Below are positions 49,518 through 58,520 of a DNA stretch of 62,053 nt, in pieces. The position numbers and the translations under genes are program-made. The stretch is from an uncultured Anaerolineae bacterium. GTDB lineage: Bacteria > Chloroflexota > Anaerolineae > Promineifilales > Promineifilaceae. Numbering within the stretch: the first letter of the stretch is position 1; each line of letters begins with the position of its first letter. The stretch lies in assembly GCA_905479495.1 (NCBI GenBank), contig CAJQMR010000030.1, forward strand, positions 1-62,053, in the 5' to 3' direction. The notes beneath the pieces were generated by a model. That model searched no databases and was not told where the DNA came from. It was given only the letters and a program-made list of their open reading frames with translations.

Positions 49518-50122
49518 TTCCGGCTCCACCTTTCGAAGATACAGCGTCTAAGATCTTTGTCTTTGGACAATTTCCCGAGCGCGCGCTGCAGTCGTTTGCG
49601 CGCATTGCTATGGCTGATCCCAATCTGTTGCCCAATCTGTTTGAGCTGCAGTCCGCCCAGGAAACGGAGAATAATAATTTGCTGACTGTTTGGTTTTAGC
49701 CGCCGTATTGCTTGATTAAGACATTCCAATGCGATTGCACGAGACACATCCTCCTCAACACTGGGTGGTTGGCCAACCAGCGGGTCTGGGAAAGTTTTAT
49801 CATTCTTGCGATAAAAATTCCGAATTTTATTTTTGGCGATGCCAAGGAGCCAGGTAGAAAATTCACTTTTATTGCGTCGCTTTCCCAGTGCGTGGAGCGC
49901 CGCTTCAAACGTATCTGCTGTCAGATCTTCAATGTCTGGAGAATAAGAAACATTTAAGGCAATGTAGCGATAGACGAAGAGAAAATAGCGATCATACAAT
50001 GTTTCCCAGGCAGCGAAATCATGAATAGCCTGGCTGGCTAGTTCGTCATCGCTAAGAGGTACTTCAAGGGGCATGGCCACTGTACTCGCAGAACTGGGAC
50101 TGGAAAATAAGGACTGCTGCAT
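49514..50122 (-). CDS. ECF-type RNA polymerase sigma factor
   Basis: 202 residues. Region 2 (LYDRYFLFVYRYIAL…DIEDLTADTFEAAL, near 42-80, with the -10-binding helix) and region 4 (LQLKQIGQQIGISHSNARKRLQRALGKL, near 155-185) are both present; the extra N-terminal ~25 residues may be replaced by a start at MPLEVPL. AAGG precedes the ATG at 50122. Overlaps the anti-sigma-like gene by four bases, so the two are made together. Probably activates the neighbouring glucanase and perhaps its own operon. Confidence 0.93.
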   Translation of the reverse strand: MQQSLFSSPSSASTVAMPLEVPLSDDELASQAIHDFAAWETLYDRYFLFVYRYIALNVSYSPDIEDLTADTFEAALHALGKRRNKSEFSTWLLGIAKNKIRNFYRKNDKTFPDPLVGQPPSVEEDVSRAIALECLNQAIRRLKPNSQQIIILRFLGGLQLKQIGQQIGISHSNARKRLQRALGKLSKDKDLRRCIFERWSRK

Positions 50123-50953
50123 ATATACCTTGCCTATAAGAAAAATGCGAATACTGTTTCTGTCCTATTAGTAACGATAGGGGCAAAAATGTGACACCCA
50201 AGCACAAATTGATAGTTTGGGTTTCTGCTTTTTTCTGTAGCTGATACGGAGATGGAGAAAATTACACAATGTTATTGAAAAAGGCAGACGTTGTCGTGGG
50301 AAGGCAAATCCCAATGGAGGCTGATAGGAGGGGTTTACTATGCTGGGTTCTTCACCCGTGTGGCCCGGCTGTTTTGGTGAAACTGAGAGACGCTGGTTCA
50401 CGTCTTTGCTACGCTAGAACATCCACAAGTATTGTTTATTGTACCTTTGCTTGTGATCTAGTGTGTGGGGGGCTTTATGCGTTTCATTTTCTTCTGCAAG
50501 TTTGGCGGCAGGTGTGCCTGGTGCCTGCTGATGAGCTTCAGTTGGGTTGTATGTCGCGGTGACCTGATAATAAGCCTGAATCAAGGTTATCGCAAAATTG
50601 TCTTGAGCCTAATAAGTTGGATTCGGTCAGGCTTTACATTCGCGGAGGAAAGAGGCTGCCGTACCTGGCAGGAAAGCAGGTTCGCTAAGCAGATCAATTG
50701 TTTTAATTGTCCTTCAAGAGCAAGAGAAGGAATAAGATGAAGTGTTAGATACTTGGCGAGGTGAAAGAGATCGTATTTGACTTGATATCCTATGCACCCC
50801 AAAATTTTGCGGAAGAAGCTTTCGACAACAAGTCGGATTCAGCTATTGCCTTACATAGGGCATGCGCCAGTTGGTTTTTGTCGGTTGAAAAGAGCGTTAG
50901 CCCGTATTGAATTGTCTGGGTCCCATTAAGGTAAGCGATGTGCTCAAACAGGG
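50123..50953. other. Long intergenic region with possible micro-ORF
   Basis: About 830 bases between the sigma gene and the propeller gene. Longer frames (50269-50562, 50465-50740) do not look like proteins. A 25-residue frame at 50340-50417 has a near-perfect ribosome site (AGGAGGGG, spacer 6) and encodes MLGSSPVWPGCFGETERR… with a basic end. No other structure was recognised. Confidence 0.35.
50340..50417 (+). CDS. Possible 25-residue micro-ORF
   Basis: ATG at 50340 follows AGGAGGGG (50326-50333) by six bases, stop TAG at 50415-50417. The peptide has one Cys, Pro/Gly near the front and an Arg-rich tail. No relatives recognised. The ribosome site is the main support; it may be a leader peptide. 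Confidence 0.3.
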   Translation: MLGSSPVWPGCFGETERRWFTSLLR

Positions 50954-50959
50954 TATAAT
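50954..50959 (+). promoter_or_regulatory. TATAAT -10 element close to the propeller gene start
   Basis: TATAAT ends five bases before the ATG at 50965, so a transcript from it would be leaderless or nearly so. No good -35 match lies at the usual distance, and no ribosome site precedes the ATG, which favours leaderless expression. Confidence 0.4.
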
Positions 50960-50964
50960 GCAGC

Positions 50965-53454
50965 ATGGCAATTGAAGATTTCGCGTATCATTCTCCCCTG
51001 CAATCTGGCTCCCCCTGGCCCATCTATCGGCGTACCACACGAAACAGCGCCAGCAGCCCATTGTGTGCTGACTTCCAGGGAGATTCGCCCTGGTTTTTTC
51101 AAACAGGGAAAGGCATATTCTCGACCCCGATCATAGATGCTCAGGGCGTTATTTACGTGGGTTCGGCCGATCATAACTTCTATGCTATCAACAGCGATGG
51201 CCGCGAAAAATGGCGTTTTCGGACTGGGGAGATGATTGACTCGGCCGGCGCCTTACCCGCTGATGTTCCAGGAACCGTCCTTGTCCCTTCAGGAGACGGT
51301 TATCTTTACCGGCTCAATACCGCTGATGGCCAGCAGGTATGGAAATTTGACGCGCGTGTCTCGCCCCGGATGAGTTACAACAACTGGTTTGAAGCCAATG
51401 TGATGATTGGGCCAGATGGCACCATTTATGCCGGGAATACCAACTTCAACTATTATGCCATTACACCTGATGGCCAACTGAAATGGACCTACGAGACTGG
51501 TTCAAATGCCTGGTCAGCAGCGGCCCTTGGGCCGGACGGTACCATTTATTGGGGATCGTGCGATACGTTCTGCCATGCCGTATCATCTCAAGGCAAGCGG
51601 AAGTGGAAGCGGCGCACGCTTGGCTTTATTTCCGCTTCGGCCGCAGTTGGTCTGGATGGCACCGTTTATATTGGTTCTTTCGATAGCTATTTTTATGCGC
51701 TTGACCCGCTGACAGGCAAAACACGCTGGAAATATAAAACCAACGACCACATCTACAGTTCGGCTGCCTTGTTGGAAGATGGCCTGGAAACAAAGCGCAT
51801 CATCTTTGGTTCAACAGATGGCATTTTGTATGCGTTGACTCCTCAAGGAGAACTGCAGTGGCAATATGACACCGGCGCACCTATTCGTTCCTCACCGGTG
51901 ATCGGTCTGGTACCTACAGGAGAAACCGGCCAGATTGTTTACGTTGGTAACGGGGCTGGCAAGGTTTATGCGTTGAATGCTCAGACGGGGGAACGACGCT
52001 GGTCCTATGATACAACCGGTGCGGGTGATGCGCTGCCGGACCGCAATGATTTGAATGGTTCCCCGGCTTTGGGCCAAAGTGGCGTTTATATTGGTGGGGA
52101 ACATGGTCAGTTGTGGTATGTGCCCTATGATTATCCTCTGCATCACCCGAATGATCCAAGAGGCTGCACCAAATCCGCAGAAGAACTGCCAGGAGAGATG
52201 ACCCGCCTTTATTACGTCACACCCGGCGGACGGGTCCAGCCTGATATGCCTGAAAAACTCCCCGCAGCCAGCTTAATCTGTCTAAAATTGATCGTCAGGG
52301 AAAAGGGAAATACGGAGCCAGCCCGCTTTTTTAACTTACCATTCTTTTATCGTCCGGAAGCGTTACACATTGAATTTGAACCACACATTCCCTTCCAGTG
52401 GGAGGTTTCAGGCGACGGTAAATATCTGCATATTATCCCAGATGGTTTTTTAGAATCGGGCCGACGTTACGCGCTATCTGTCAGTGGGCGTTATTATCAG
52501 GGTGGCTTGAACATTGGCAATCTCACCATTGGCGGCCGTTCCGCAGGTAGATTCGACCAGACCTTTCAGTTTGAGGTTGAAACGCCTGAGGATAAGCAGT
52601 TCCCTTTGCATATCACGGAGGACGCCGTTTCGGCATTTGAATGGACCCGATTGGCGGTTCCCATCCCTACCATGCTGCCCAGCCTGAACCAGATTGGCTT
52701 TGATTACATGAACTGGATTATTGCGCCGGTAGCTATCAGCCAGTCGGACGGCAAAATTGTACTGTGGGCCACTGGCGCCACGCGAAATCAGGATGATGAA
52801 TTGGTGGTTGATACCGAAACAGATTTCAGGCTGCCATTGAGCGGCCGTTTTCAGGATGACGCTTTTATATTAACCAACCGCAATTTCAAGATGGCCATTA
52901 CCGGCATCCCCATTCCGTTTAACAGTTTCCAAATTCGCGGCCGGATGGGACAGGATTTACGGGTTCTACCCGGTGCAAGTGCCTATGCCGAGACAGAAGT
53001 GCTTTCTATTCCCACGTTTGGTCTTCTGATGGTGGTGGCGGGTTTGGCCAATAAAATCTGGAAGAAGCTGCTTGCCCTGGCCACGTACATTACCCGCCCT
53101 TATCCGGCAGACGGTCCGGCCAACAAAAGACCTTCCGGCGTCACGGTGGAATCGGTGGTTTTTCATCCTGCCACTGGGGCCGAACCCGGCACGATCATCG
53201 CCAGGATCGGTGTGGAAAAAGGGCAAAACTATAAGGTGGATGAACATCTCGGGGCGATTCTCCTGATTGACCCGCAGGAAACCGAAGTGGTTCAGCTGGA
53301 TTACCACAAACATCTCAAACAAACAGGCAACGAATCCGGTAACTTATGCCAGATAGAACTTGTGCTGCCGAAGGGGAAACGCCTGCCCGAGGAAACGACA
53401 GCCGTTGTTATATTGGATGTTTTCCCCATTTATCACACAAAATTAGGCGATTAG
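50965..53454 (+). CDS. PQQ-type beta-propeller protein
   Basis: 829 residues, no signal peptide apparent. Residues about 40-390 carry about seven PQQ/quinoprotein-type blades with the G-x-I-Y-x-G and Y-A-L/I-…-G-x-x-x-W-x-F/Y pattern (IYVGSADHNFYAI, IYAGNTNFNYYAI, VYIGSFDSYFYAL, LKWTYETG). The C-terminal half (400-829) is an unrecognised alpha/beta and beta-rich region. PQQ-ligand residues were not confirmed; propellers of this sort often mediate protein contact or ligand binding. Its stop (TAG) abuts the ATG of the symporter, so the two are coupled and may share a process such as sugar uptake. Confidence 0.85.
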   Translation: MAIEDFAYHSPLQSGSPWPIYRRTTRNSASSPLCADFQGDSPWFFQTGKGIFSTPIIDAQGVIYVGSADHNFYAINSDGREKWRFRTGEMIDSAGALPADVPGTVLVPSGDGYLYRLNTADGQQVWKFDARVSPRMSYNNWFEANVMIGPDGTIYAGNTNFNYYAITPDGQLKWTYETGSNAWSAAALGPDGTIYWGSCDTFCHAVSSQGKRKWKRRTLGFISASAAVGLDGTVYIGSFDSYFYALDPLTGKTRWKYKTNDHIYSSAALLEDGLETKRIIFGSTDGILYALTPQGELQWQYDTGAPIRSSPVIGLVPTGETGQIVYVGNGAGKVYALNAQTGERRWSYDTTGAGDALPDRNDLNGSPALGQSGVYIGGEHGQLWYVPYDYPLHHPNDPRGCTKSAEELPGEMTRLYYVTPGGRVQPDMPEKLPAASLICLKLIVREKGNTEPARFFNLPFFYRPEALHIEFEPHIPFQWEVSGDGKYLHIIPDGFLESGRRYALSVSGRYYQGGLNIGNLTIGGRSAGRFDQTFQFEVETPEDKQFPLHITEDAVSAFEWTRLAVPIPTMLPSLNQIGFDYMNWIIAPVAISQSDGKIVLWATGATRNQDDELVVDTETDFRLPLSGRFQDDAFILTNRNFKMAITGIPIPFNSFQIRGRMGQDLRVLPGASAYAETEVLSIPTFGLLMVVAGLANKIWKKLLALATYITRPYPADGPANKRPSGVTVESVVFHPATGAEPGTIIARIGVEKGQNYKVDEHLGAILLIDPQETEVVQLDYHKHLKQTGNESGNLCQIELVLPKGKRLPEETTAVVILDVFPIYHTKLGD

Positions 53455-54810
53455 ATGACAACGGAAACGAAAAACCTCCCCCGCTGGTTCAAAATTCTCT
53501 TCAGTACCGGTGACCTGACCACCAATTCTTTTCAGGCGATCATTTTATTTTACCAACTCTATTTTTTAACCGACGTGGCCGGGTTAAGACCGGGCTATGC
53601 TGCCTGGGCTATTGCCATCGGACGGCTTTGGGATGCTATTAACGACCCGTTGTTTGGTGTCCTGTCTGACCGGATCAAAAGCCGCTGGGGACGGCGGCGC
53701 GTTTTGCTGCTGTTTGGCGCCGTGCCTTTAGGGTTGACTTTCATGCTCATGTGGTTGATTCCCGACACATCGCAAGTGGGGCTGGTTGTTTTTTATGCGC
53801 TGACGTTCATTGTGTTTGATACCTGTTATACGGCCGTTCACGTCGGCTACAATGCGCTCACCCCAGTTGTCACCAAAGATTACGACGAGCGCAGCTCGTT
53901 AAATGGCTACCGGATGTTCTTTGGCCTGTCTGGCTCATTGGGTGCCATTATCCTGGCCACGTTACTGGGGGACTTGGTGGCTAACCAACAGCAGCTTTTC
54001 TTGTATATCGGCGTTGGATTAGGGTTGTTTAATATCATCCCCCCGTTGCTCGTCTTTAGCATTACAAAAGAATTTCAAACGAACCTTGCTGCCACGCCGC
54101 TTCCCCCATTGGCTGCCTTCAAAGAAACGGTCCTGAATCGCGCTTTCCAGATGGTAGTGGGTCTGTATCTTTTCAGTTGGACAACGGCCAGCATGATGGC
54201 CGCCGTATTGGTCTATTTTGCCAACTACTATTTATTGATCCCCGAGCAGGCTAATTATTTTGTACTGGCTGCTCAGGGTTCGGCAATCTTGTTCATTCCG
54301 CTTGTTGTTCTGATGGCGTACCGGTTGGACAAACGCCGCACATTTATGATCAATAACGGTCTATGGCTTGTCCTGTTGTTATTCCTGTTTGGTGTTCAAC
54401 CGGGACAGGCCGGGTTGGTCTATCTTCTGGCCGGATTGGCTGGTCTGGGTATCGCGACGGTTTACGTGATTCCCTGGGCGATGATTCCGGACATCATTGA
54501 GGATGACGAGCTGAAAACGGGACAGCGTCGCGAAGGTTCCTATTATGCCCTGGTTTCGTTTTTTCAGAAGCTGGGAACGGGCGCGGCATTATGGGTGATG
54601 GGCCAGATATTTGAATGGGTTGGCTATATAAATCCAACGGCTGATGGGATTTTGCCGGTGCAGCCGGATACGGCCGTATTGGCCATTCGCTTGTTCATGA
54701 GCCTTGTCCCGGCTGCCCTTTTGTTAGTCGCCATCGCTTTCGCCTGGAAATATCCTCTCACGCGGGAAAAACACCGCTCCTTGCTTGAACAGCTGGAGAT
54801 CAATACTTAA
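53455..54810 (+). CDS. GPH/MelB-type (MFS) sugar-cation symporter
   Basis: 451 residues with about twelve hydrophobic spans. The loop between TM2 and TM3 has DRIKSRWGRRRVLLLFGA, a classic glycoside-pentoside-hexuronide symporter motif, and VFDTCYTAVHVGYNALTPVVT matches TM4-5 of the family; PWAMIPDIIEDDELKTGQRREGSYYAL is the family's late conserved loop (each given only in part). The ATG directly follows the propeller gene's stop. A sugar, probably an oligosaccharide from the glucanase pathway, is the inferred substrate. A degenerate copy of its 3' end occurs at 59761. Confidence 0.9.
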   Translation: MTTETKNLPRWFKILFSTGDLTTNSFQAIILFYQLYFLTDVAGLRPGYAAWAIAIGRLWDAINDPLFGVLSDRIKSRWGRRRVLLLFGAVPLGLTFMLMWLIPDTSQVGLVVFYALTFIVFDTCYTAVHVGYNALTPVVTKDYDERSSLNGYRMFFGLSGSLGAIILATLLGDLVANQQQLFLYIGVGLGLFNIIPPLLVFSITKEFQTNLAATPLPPLAAFKETVLNRAFQMVVGLYLFSWTTASMMAAVLVYFANYYLLIPEQANYFVLAAQGSAILFIPLVVLMAYRLDKRRTFMINNGLWLVLLLFLFGVQPGQAGLVYLLAGLAGLGIATVYVIPWAMIPDIIEDDELKTGQRREGSYYALVSFFQKLGTGAALWVMGQIFEWVGYINPTADGILPVQPDTAVLAIRLFMSLVPAALLLVAIAFAWKYPLTREKHRSLLEQLEINT

Positions 54811-55347
54811 ATTCCTCGAATTGATTTCTTCAACCGTAAGTGGAGTAGGGCGCCGGCGAAGCGAACCAGGCGCTTTGGTTACTCGTGCCCAAAAAGAGCG
54901 TGTGCTAAAACGACAGAACACAAAAAAGGATAGCCGGTGTTGTGAGGGAAGCAATGTTGGGAAACGGCCGCAGTAAGGCTACTTTAATATTGCCCGCCGC
55001 TAAATGTTGTCTATTCAGCGTCTACTGTAATGAGTATAGTCCGGTACTGACCAGTTACGAAATTGTCAAAGCTCATCTCACATCGTTTTTCTTTGATGAG
55101 CTCGTACCTTGATTGCGGTGTGTATGGCCGCAGCAAGTCTGTGATAACTTGTTCGGTCAGTTTGTGAAAAAGCCATTAAGATTTTTGAATTCAGCCGCGC
55201 TCAAATCTGGCTTTTACTTGAATCAACAACGAGAAATCTCATCTTGTTTTTCACAACACTTTCTGTGGTTTGCATAAATGATTCCTTAAAGTGTAACGCC
55301 TGTGCATATAGATATAGGATGCATGACGATAAAGTATCTACTAAGCC
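54811..55347. other. Intergenic region with one weak small ORF
   Basis: About 540 bases. A frame at 54954-55112 (52 residues, MLGNGRSKATLIL…, GAGGGA four bases before the ATG) is possible but unsupported. No terminator for the symporter gene was recognised. Confidence 0.3.
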
Positions 55348-55359
55348 GAGGAGGCAGAG

Positions 55360-55458
55360 ATGATCACCATTGCTTTTTCGACCCTAACCATTATTTCCCT
55401 CATCTTTCTCATTATAGGCTTGATGCTGGGTGTATCATTAAGTCGGCCAAACCGCTAA
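55360..55458 (+). CDS. 32-residue single-span membrane microprotein
   Basis: ATG at 55360 with a strong ribosome site GAGGAGG (55348-55354, spacer 5). The peptide is almost entirely one hydrophobic helix (STLTIISLIFLIIGLMLGVSL) with a short basic tail (SRPNR). It is followed 18 bases later by an alternative-hairpin region and the sigma gene 150 bases on. The layout fits a small regulatory membrane protein or a type I toxin-like peptide. No known family recognised. Confidence 0.6.
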   Translation: MITIAFSTLTIISLIFLIIGLMLGVSLSRPNR

Positions 55459-55476
55459 CAAAGCGTTATAATTTTG

Positions 55477-55510
55477 ATGGGATCTAAAGTCCCATAGTGG
55501 GAATTTTTCG
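55477..55510 (+). terminator. Mutually exclusive hairpins, one with T-run
   Basis: ATGGGA (55477-55482) can pair with TCCCAT (55490-55495), or TCCCA (55490-55494) can pair with TGGGA (55498-55502) followed by ATTTTTC. The shared arm means only one can form, as in attenuators. It lies between the membrane microprotein and the sigma factor. Confidence 0.45.
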
Positions 55511-55607
55511 TCGCGCTTTCCAGATTATTACATTCAAGACCACACTGCTGCCAGTTTACGATATCTGTTTCTTTACATCCGTAACCACATAAATTAGGAC
55601 TTCTACT

Positions 55608-56315
55608 GTGAGTAAACCAGGAAGCCCCATTTCAGAGAAAGTTGAGGAGCTATCAGGCTTGGGCGACGAGGCGCTCGCCCATTTGCTTGCCCATGGCTCC
55701 GAGGGTCAAAGAAATAAGGTGGCTGCCATCATATTCGATAATAATCGGAAACGTGTAGAAGGATACATTGGGCACAGATGTCGCCGCCGTGAGGATGCAA
55801 CCGTTATCTTTGAGAATGTGTGGCAAGTTTATTTGAACAAAGTTTTCGACTTTACCTGGCAGGGCACCCCGTTTATTGGCTGGATATTGAGTATCACCAA
55901 TATCCAAATCAAAGCATATTACGATCGAACCCCTCTCATCCTGTCGCTACAAGAGTTGGAAGAGCAAAAATATGGGCAAGGCCTGTTAAACCAGGCCTTA
56001 CAATCCATCACGTCGTATATAGATGGCGAAGGGGAAGGTCTGACACTATCCCCTACAACTAAAAAAATCCAGGAAGAAGCAGATAGATTAATCCAGACCC
56101 TATTGGATGAACTAATGAGTTCCACGCTCAGCGAACAAGAACGTCAAATTATAGAGCTTAGGTATTACGGGGAATTTTCTTTCAAAGAGATAGCCAAACG
56201 GCTAAACATGAGATCCGGAACAGTTAGAGTCAAACATATGCGAGCGCTGAAGAAGCTGCGCAAATCACCCAAGTTGCAGGACATCAAAGAAGCGGTCATC
56301 GTGAAACAATCCTGA
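55608..56315 (+). CDS. Divergent ECF-like sigma factor
   Basis: 235 residues from GTG 55608. Region 4 is clear (LSEQERQIIELRYYGEFSFKEIAKRL, then RSGTVRVKHMRALKKLRK). Region 2 is atypical: RKRVEGYIGHRCRRREDATVIFENVW replaces the usual D-A-E-D core, and the linker is long (about 130-165). AT-rich and lacking ACGGCCGT. Followed seven bases later by a membrane HTH gene. Likely a sigma factor whose partner holds it at the membrane; the target is unknown. Confidence 0.75.
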   Translation: MSKPGSPISEKVEELSGLGDEALAHLLAHGSEGQRNKVAAIIFDNNRKRVEGYIGHRCRRREDATVIFENVWQVYLNKVFDFTWQGTPFIGWILSITNIQIKAYYDRTPLILSLQELEEQKYGQGLLNQALQSITSYIDGEGEGLTLSPTTKKIQEEADRLIQTLLDELMSSTLSEQERQIIELRYYGEFSFKEIAKRLNMRSGTVRVKHMRALKKLRKSPKLQDIKEAVIVKQS

Positions 56316-56322
56316 GGCGACT

Positions 56323-57885
56323 ATGTACAAGAAAAATTCAAACAATGGCTCGGGGCGAGACGAAGGTTGGTTTCGCCCAAAAGAGGCCAACAGAAACAAC
56401 CCAATTGAGGAGCAGAAAACCGTTGTGGGCTTTGGGCGCTATATCAAAGCTATCCGTACTGGCCAACAACGAACGATTGAGGAAGTAGCTCACGAATCAG
56501 CTCTTGAAGAAGGTCTGATCATTGCCCTGGAAGAAGGCTTTATCCCGTTACAAGAAATTAAGCCTGAATGGGTAGACAAAATAGCTAATTCACTGGATGT
56601 TCATCTAGAGAAGCTGAATTTCTTTTTAGATCGCGCCACACCGCCATCTAAAATACAACAAATCATAGATGAATTGAGACTCGCAGCTGTGGGGGTTATG
56701 GGAAAGTTCTGGCAACCTGTTAAGAAAAATGTAAACGTATTTAAAGCGCCGAGAAAGCCAACGAGTTTTCCTAATGCTCAGCAAGTCATTTATCAGTCAA
56801 ACTGGTTTCACAACATCACAAATTTTGCGGCTTCTTGGCAGCCGGCCCTTGAAATTTCCGCCACAAAAATTGCGGCTTTGGTATTGGTCTTGTTAAGCTT
56901 TGGCACTGCAATATATCTTCATCAGGTTTACTCTGGTCCATCAGCTTCTACCCCAACGGCTGGCGCATCAGCTGTAGCAATAGTCGTAACAGCTACGCCG
57001 ACGAGTACCCATATATCAATTGAAACTACAAGCCCATCTTCAATACAGTTATCAATTTCAAGTGAACCAGGTGACAAAATTGAACAGCCTACTAGCGTGT
57101 CTGCTCTCCCGCTTGAATTTACTGTTACCTATACACCAGACTCTCAACCCACGAGTGTCGGGCCGACGGCAACGATCGAGAATCAGCCACCACAAACGAT
57201 TAACCCGGCAACATCTACACCGGCTCTCATAGCAACTGAGACACCGATGCCACCCTCGGCATCACCAACAGCGCCACCAAGTTCAACACCTCAATTAACT
57301 AACACCCCCTTGCCCCCACCGACACCGGTACCTAATGCGACATCGATTCCACCTTCGGCATCACCAACACCACGACCAAGTTCAACATCTTGGCCAACAA
57401 ACACACCGGTGCCAACGTCTTCGACGCCTGCACCGATAAATACTCCACTCCCTAGTTCAACACCCACTGCTTCCCCCACATCAGCGACACCAACCTCAAC
57501 TCCAGCGCCTGGGTTAACAGACACGCCAACACCAACTGAGATCCCACCGACGGTAGCTCCAACTGCAACGCCTCAGCCCACAAGTACACCAATAACAGAG
57601 CCTACTCCGACGCCTCTAGCAACGGCCACATATTCACCGACGCCGACAGTTACCCCTACCCCGGTGCAGCACAAAATGCATATCATGACCATGACCAATT
57701 GTGAGAAATGGGAAGTTAATGTCAGCACCACACCCAAGAGCGCTGAATTATATTACCAGCCCTCTAAATTTGGGCCGTGGGCAGAAAATGAACTAATTAC
57801 TGTGTATATAACGGCCGTATGGCCTGATGGAGCAATAATCTCAGCTAAAGCCACGCTTCAACGACCATATACATGCAACAACTAA
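56323..57885 (+). CDS. Membrane protein with RodZ-type HTH and Pro/Thr-rich stalk
   Basis: 520 residues. Cytosolic HTH-like domain near 37-90 (GRYIKAIRTGQQRTIEEVAHESALEEG), one TM helix near 185-205 (AALVLVLLSFGTAIYL), then a long Pro/Thr/Ser stalk (about 210-445) made of degenerate TPTxxPTSTP-like repeats, and a small C-terminal domain with two Cys (MTNCEKWEVNV…YTCNN). The stalk is typical of a surface-exposed linker. The layout (HTH inside, sensor outside) and the adjacent sigma gene suggest a membrane-bound regulator or anti-sigma partner. Confidence 0.75.
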   Translation: MYKKNSNNGSGRDEGWFRPKEANRNNPIEEQKTVVGFGRYIKAIRTGQQRTIEEVAHESALEEGLIIALEEGFIPLQEIKPEWVDKIANSLDVHLEKLNFFLDRATPPSKIQQIIDELRLAAVGVMGKFWQPVKKNVNVFKAPRKPTSFPNAQQVIYQSNWFHNITNFAASWQPALEISATKIAALVLVLLSFGTAIYLHQVYSGPSASTPTAGASAVAIVVTATPTSTHISIETTSPSSIQLSISSEPGDKIEQPTSVSALPLEFTVTYTPDSQPTSVGPTATIENQPPQTINPATSTPALIATETPMPPSASPTAPPSSTPQLTNTPLPPPTPVPNATSIPPSASPTPRPSSTSWPTNTPVPTSSTPAPINTPLPSSTPTASPTSATPTSTPAPGLTDTPTPTEIPPTVAPTATPQPTSTPITEPTPTPLATATYSPTPTVTPTPVQHKMHIMTMTNCEKWEVNVSTTPKSAELYYQPSKFGPWAENELITVYITAVWPDGAIISAKATLQRPYTCNN

Positions 57886-58511
57886 AAAAGGATCCACTCA
57901 CGGATAGGATGCTGAAATTACGCCAGGACAATTTATCCAATGGAGATAGAAACATTTTTTTCGGTTTACAAGCAATATCTATTTACTGTGGCACATTTCT
58001 GCCTACATTTTGGGTACTGACCTATTCCTAATAGCTGATCTAAAATGAGTGATAGGTTGCGTAAAAAGGTCAGGAACAATATGTAGTCAGCTCATACAAT
58101 CACGCTTATTCTGTATATTTTTGGTTCGGTTTAATTCAGGTCGAGTGTTGAGTTTTTGTCGGCTGCTAGTAACCTTAAACCATTCAACATGGTTATTGGG
58201 CAGGCCAAAAACCATGTCTCCTTGTTTCTGCACGTCCGCCATTGGTGAGTAAACCGGGTGTCGCGTCGCTGGATTGCTATCTGATTTGTAGCTGTGGCAG
58301 CTGGTTTGCAATTAATACCTTTGTGTTGGTTGGAATACGGCCGTTTATTGTCATGAACGTGGTTATGATTTTTCTAAATAAAACTCCAAAGAAATAAAAA
58401 TGCCCGAGAATAGGCGGCCTCGGACTCATATGGATTGGCACGATGTTTCTTTGCTTAAGCAGCCAAGATAACTTTAAAAACTGATTTTTGTTCGGGTGCA
58501 AAGCGGAGATT
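57886..58511. other. AT-rich intergenic region
   Basis: About 625 bases. A 40-residue frame at 57909-58031 (MLKLRQDNLSNGDR…) has a ribosome-site-like AGG too close to its ATG. Another hydrophobic frame near 58310-58390 has no start support. One ACGGCCGT copy near 58340. Nothing confident. Confidence 0.3.
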
Positions 58512-58520
58512 GGAGAGAGC

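Noticed and set aside
56940..57670. Short repeats as a CRISPR array or minisatellite
   Set aside because: They are degenerate codons of a Pro/Thr stalk inside one open frame, with no regular spacers.
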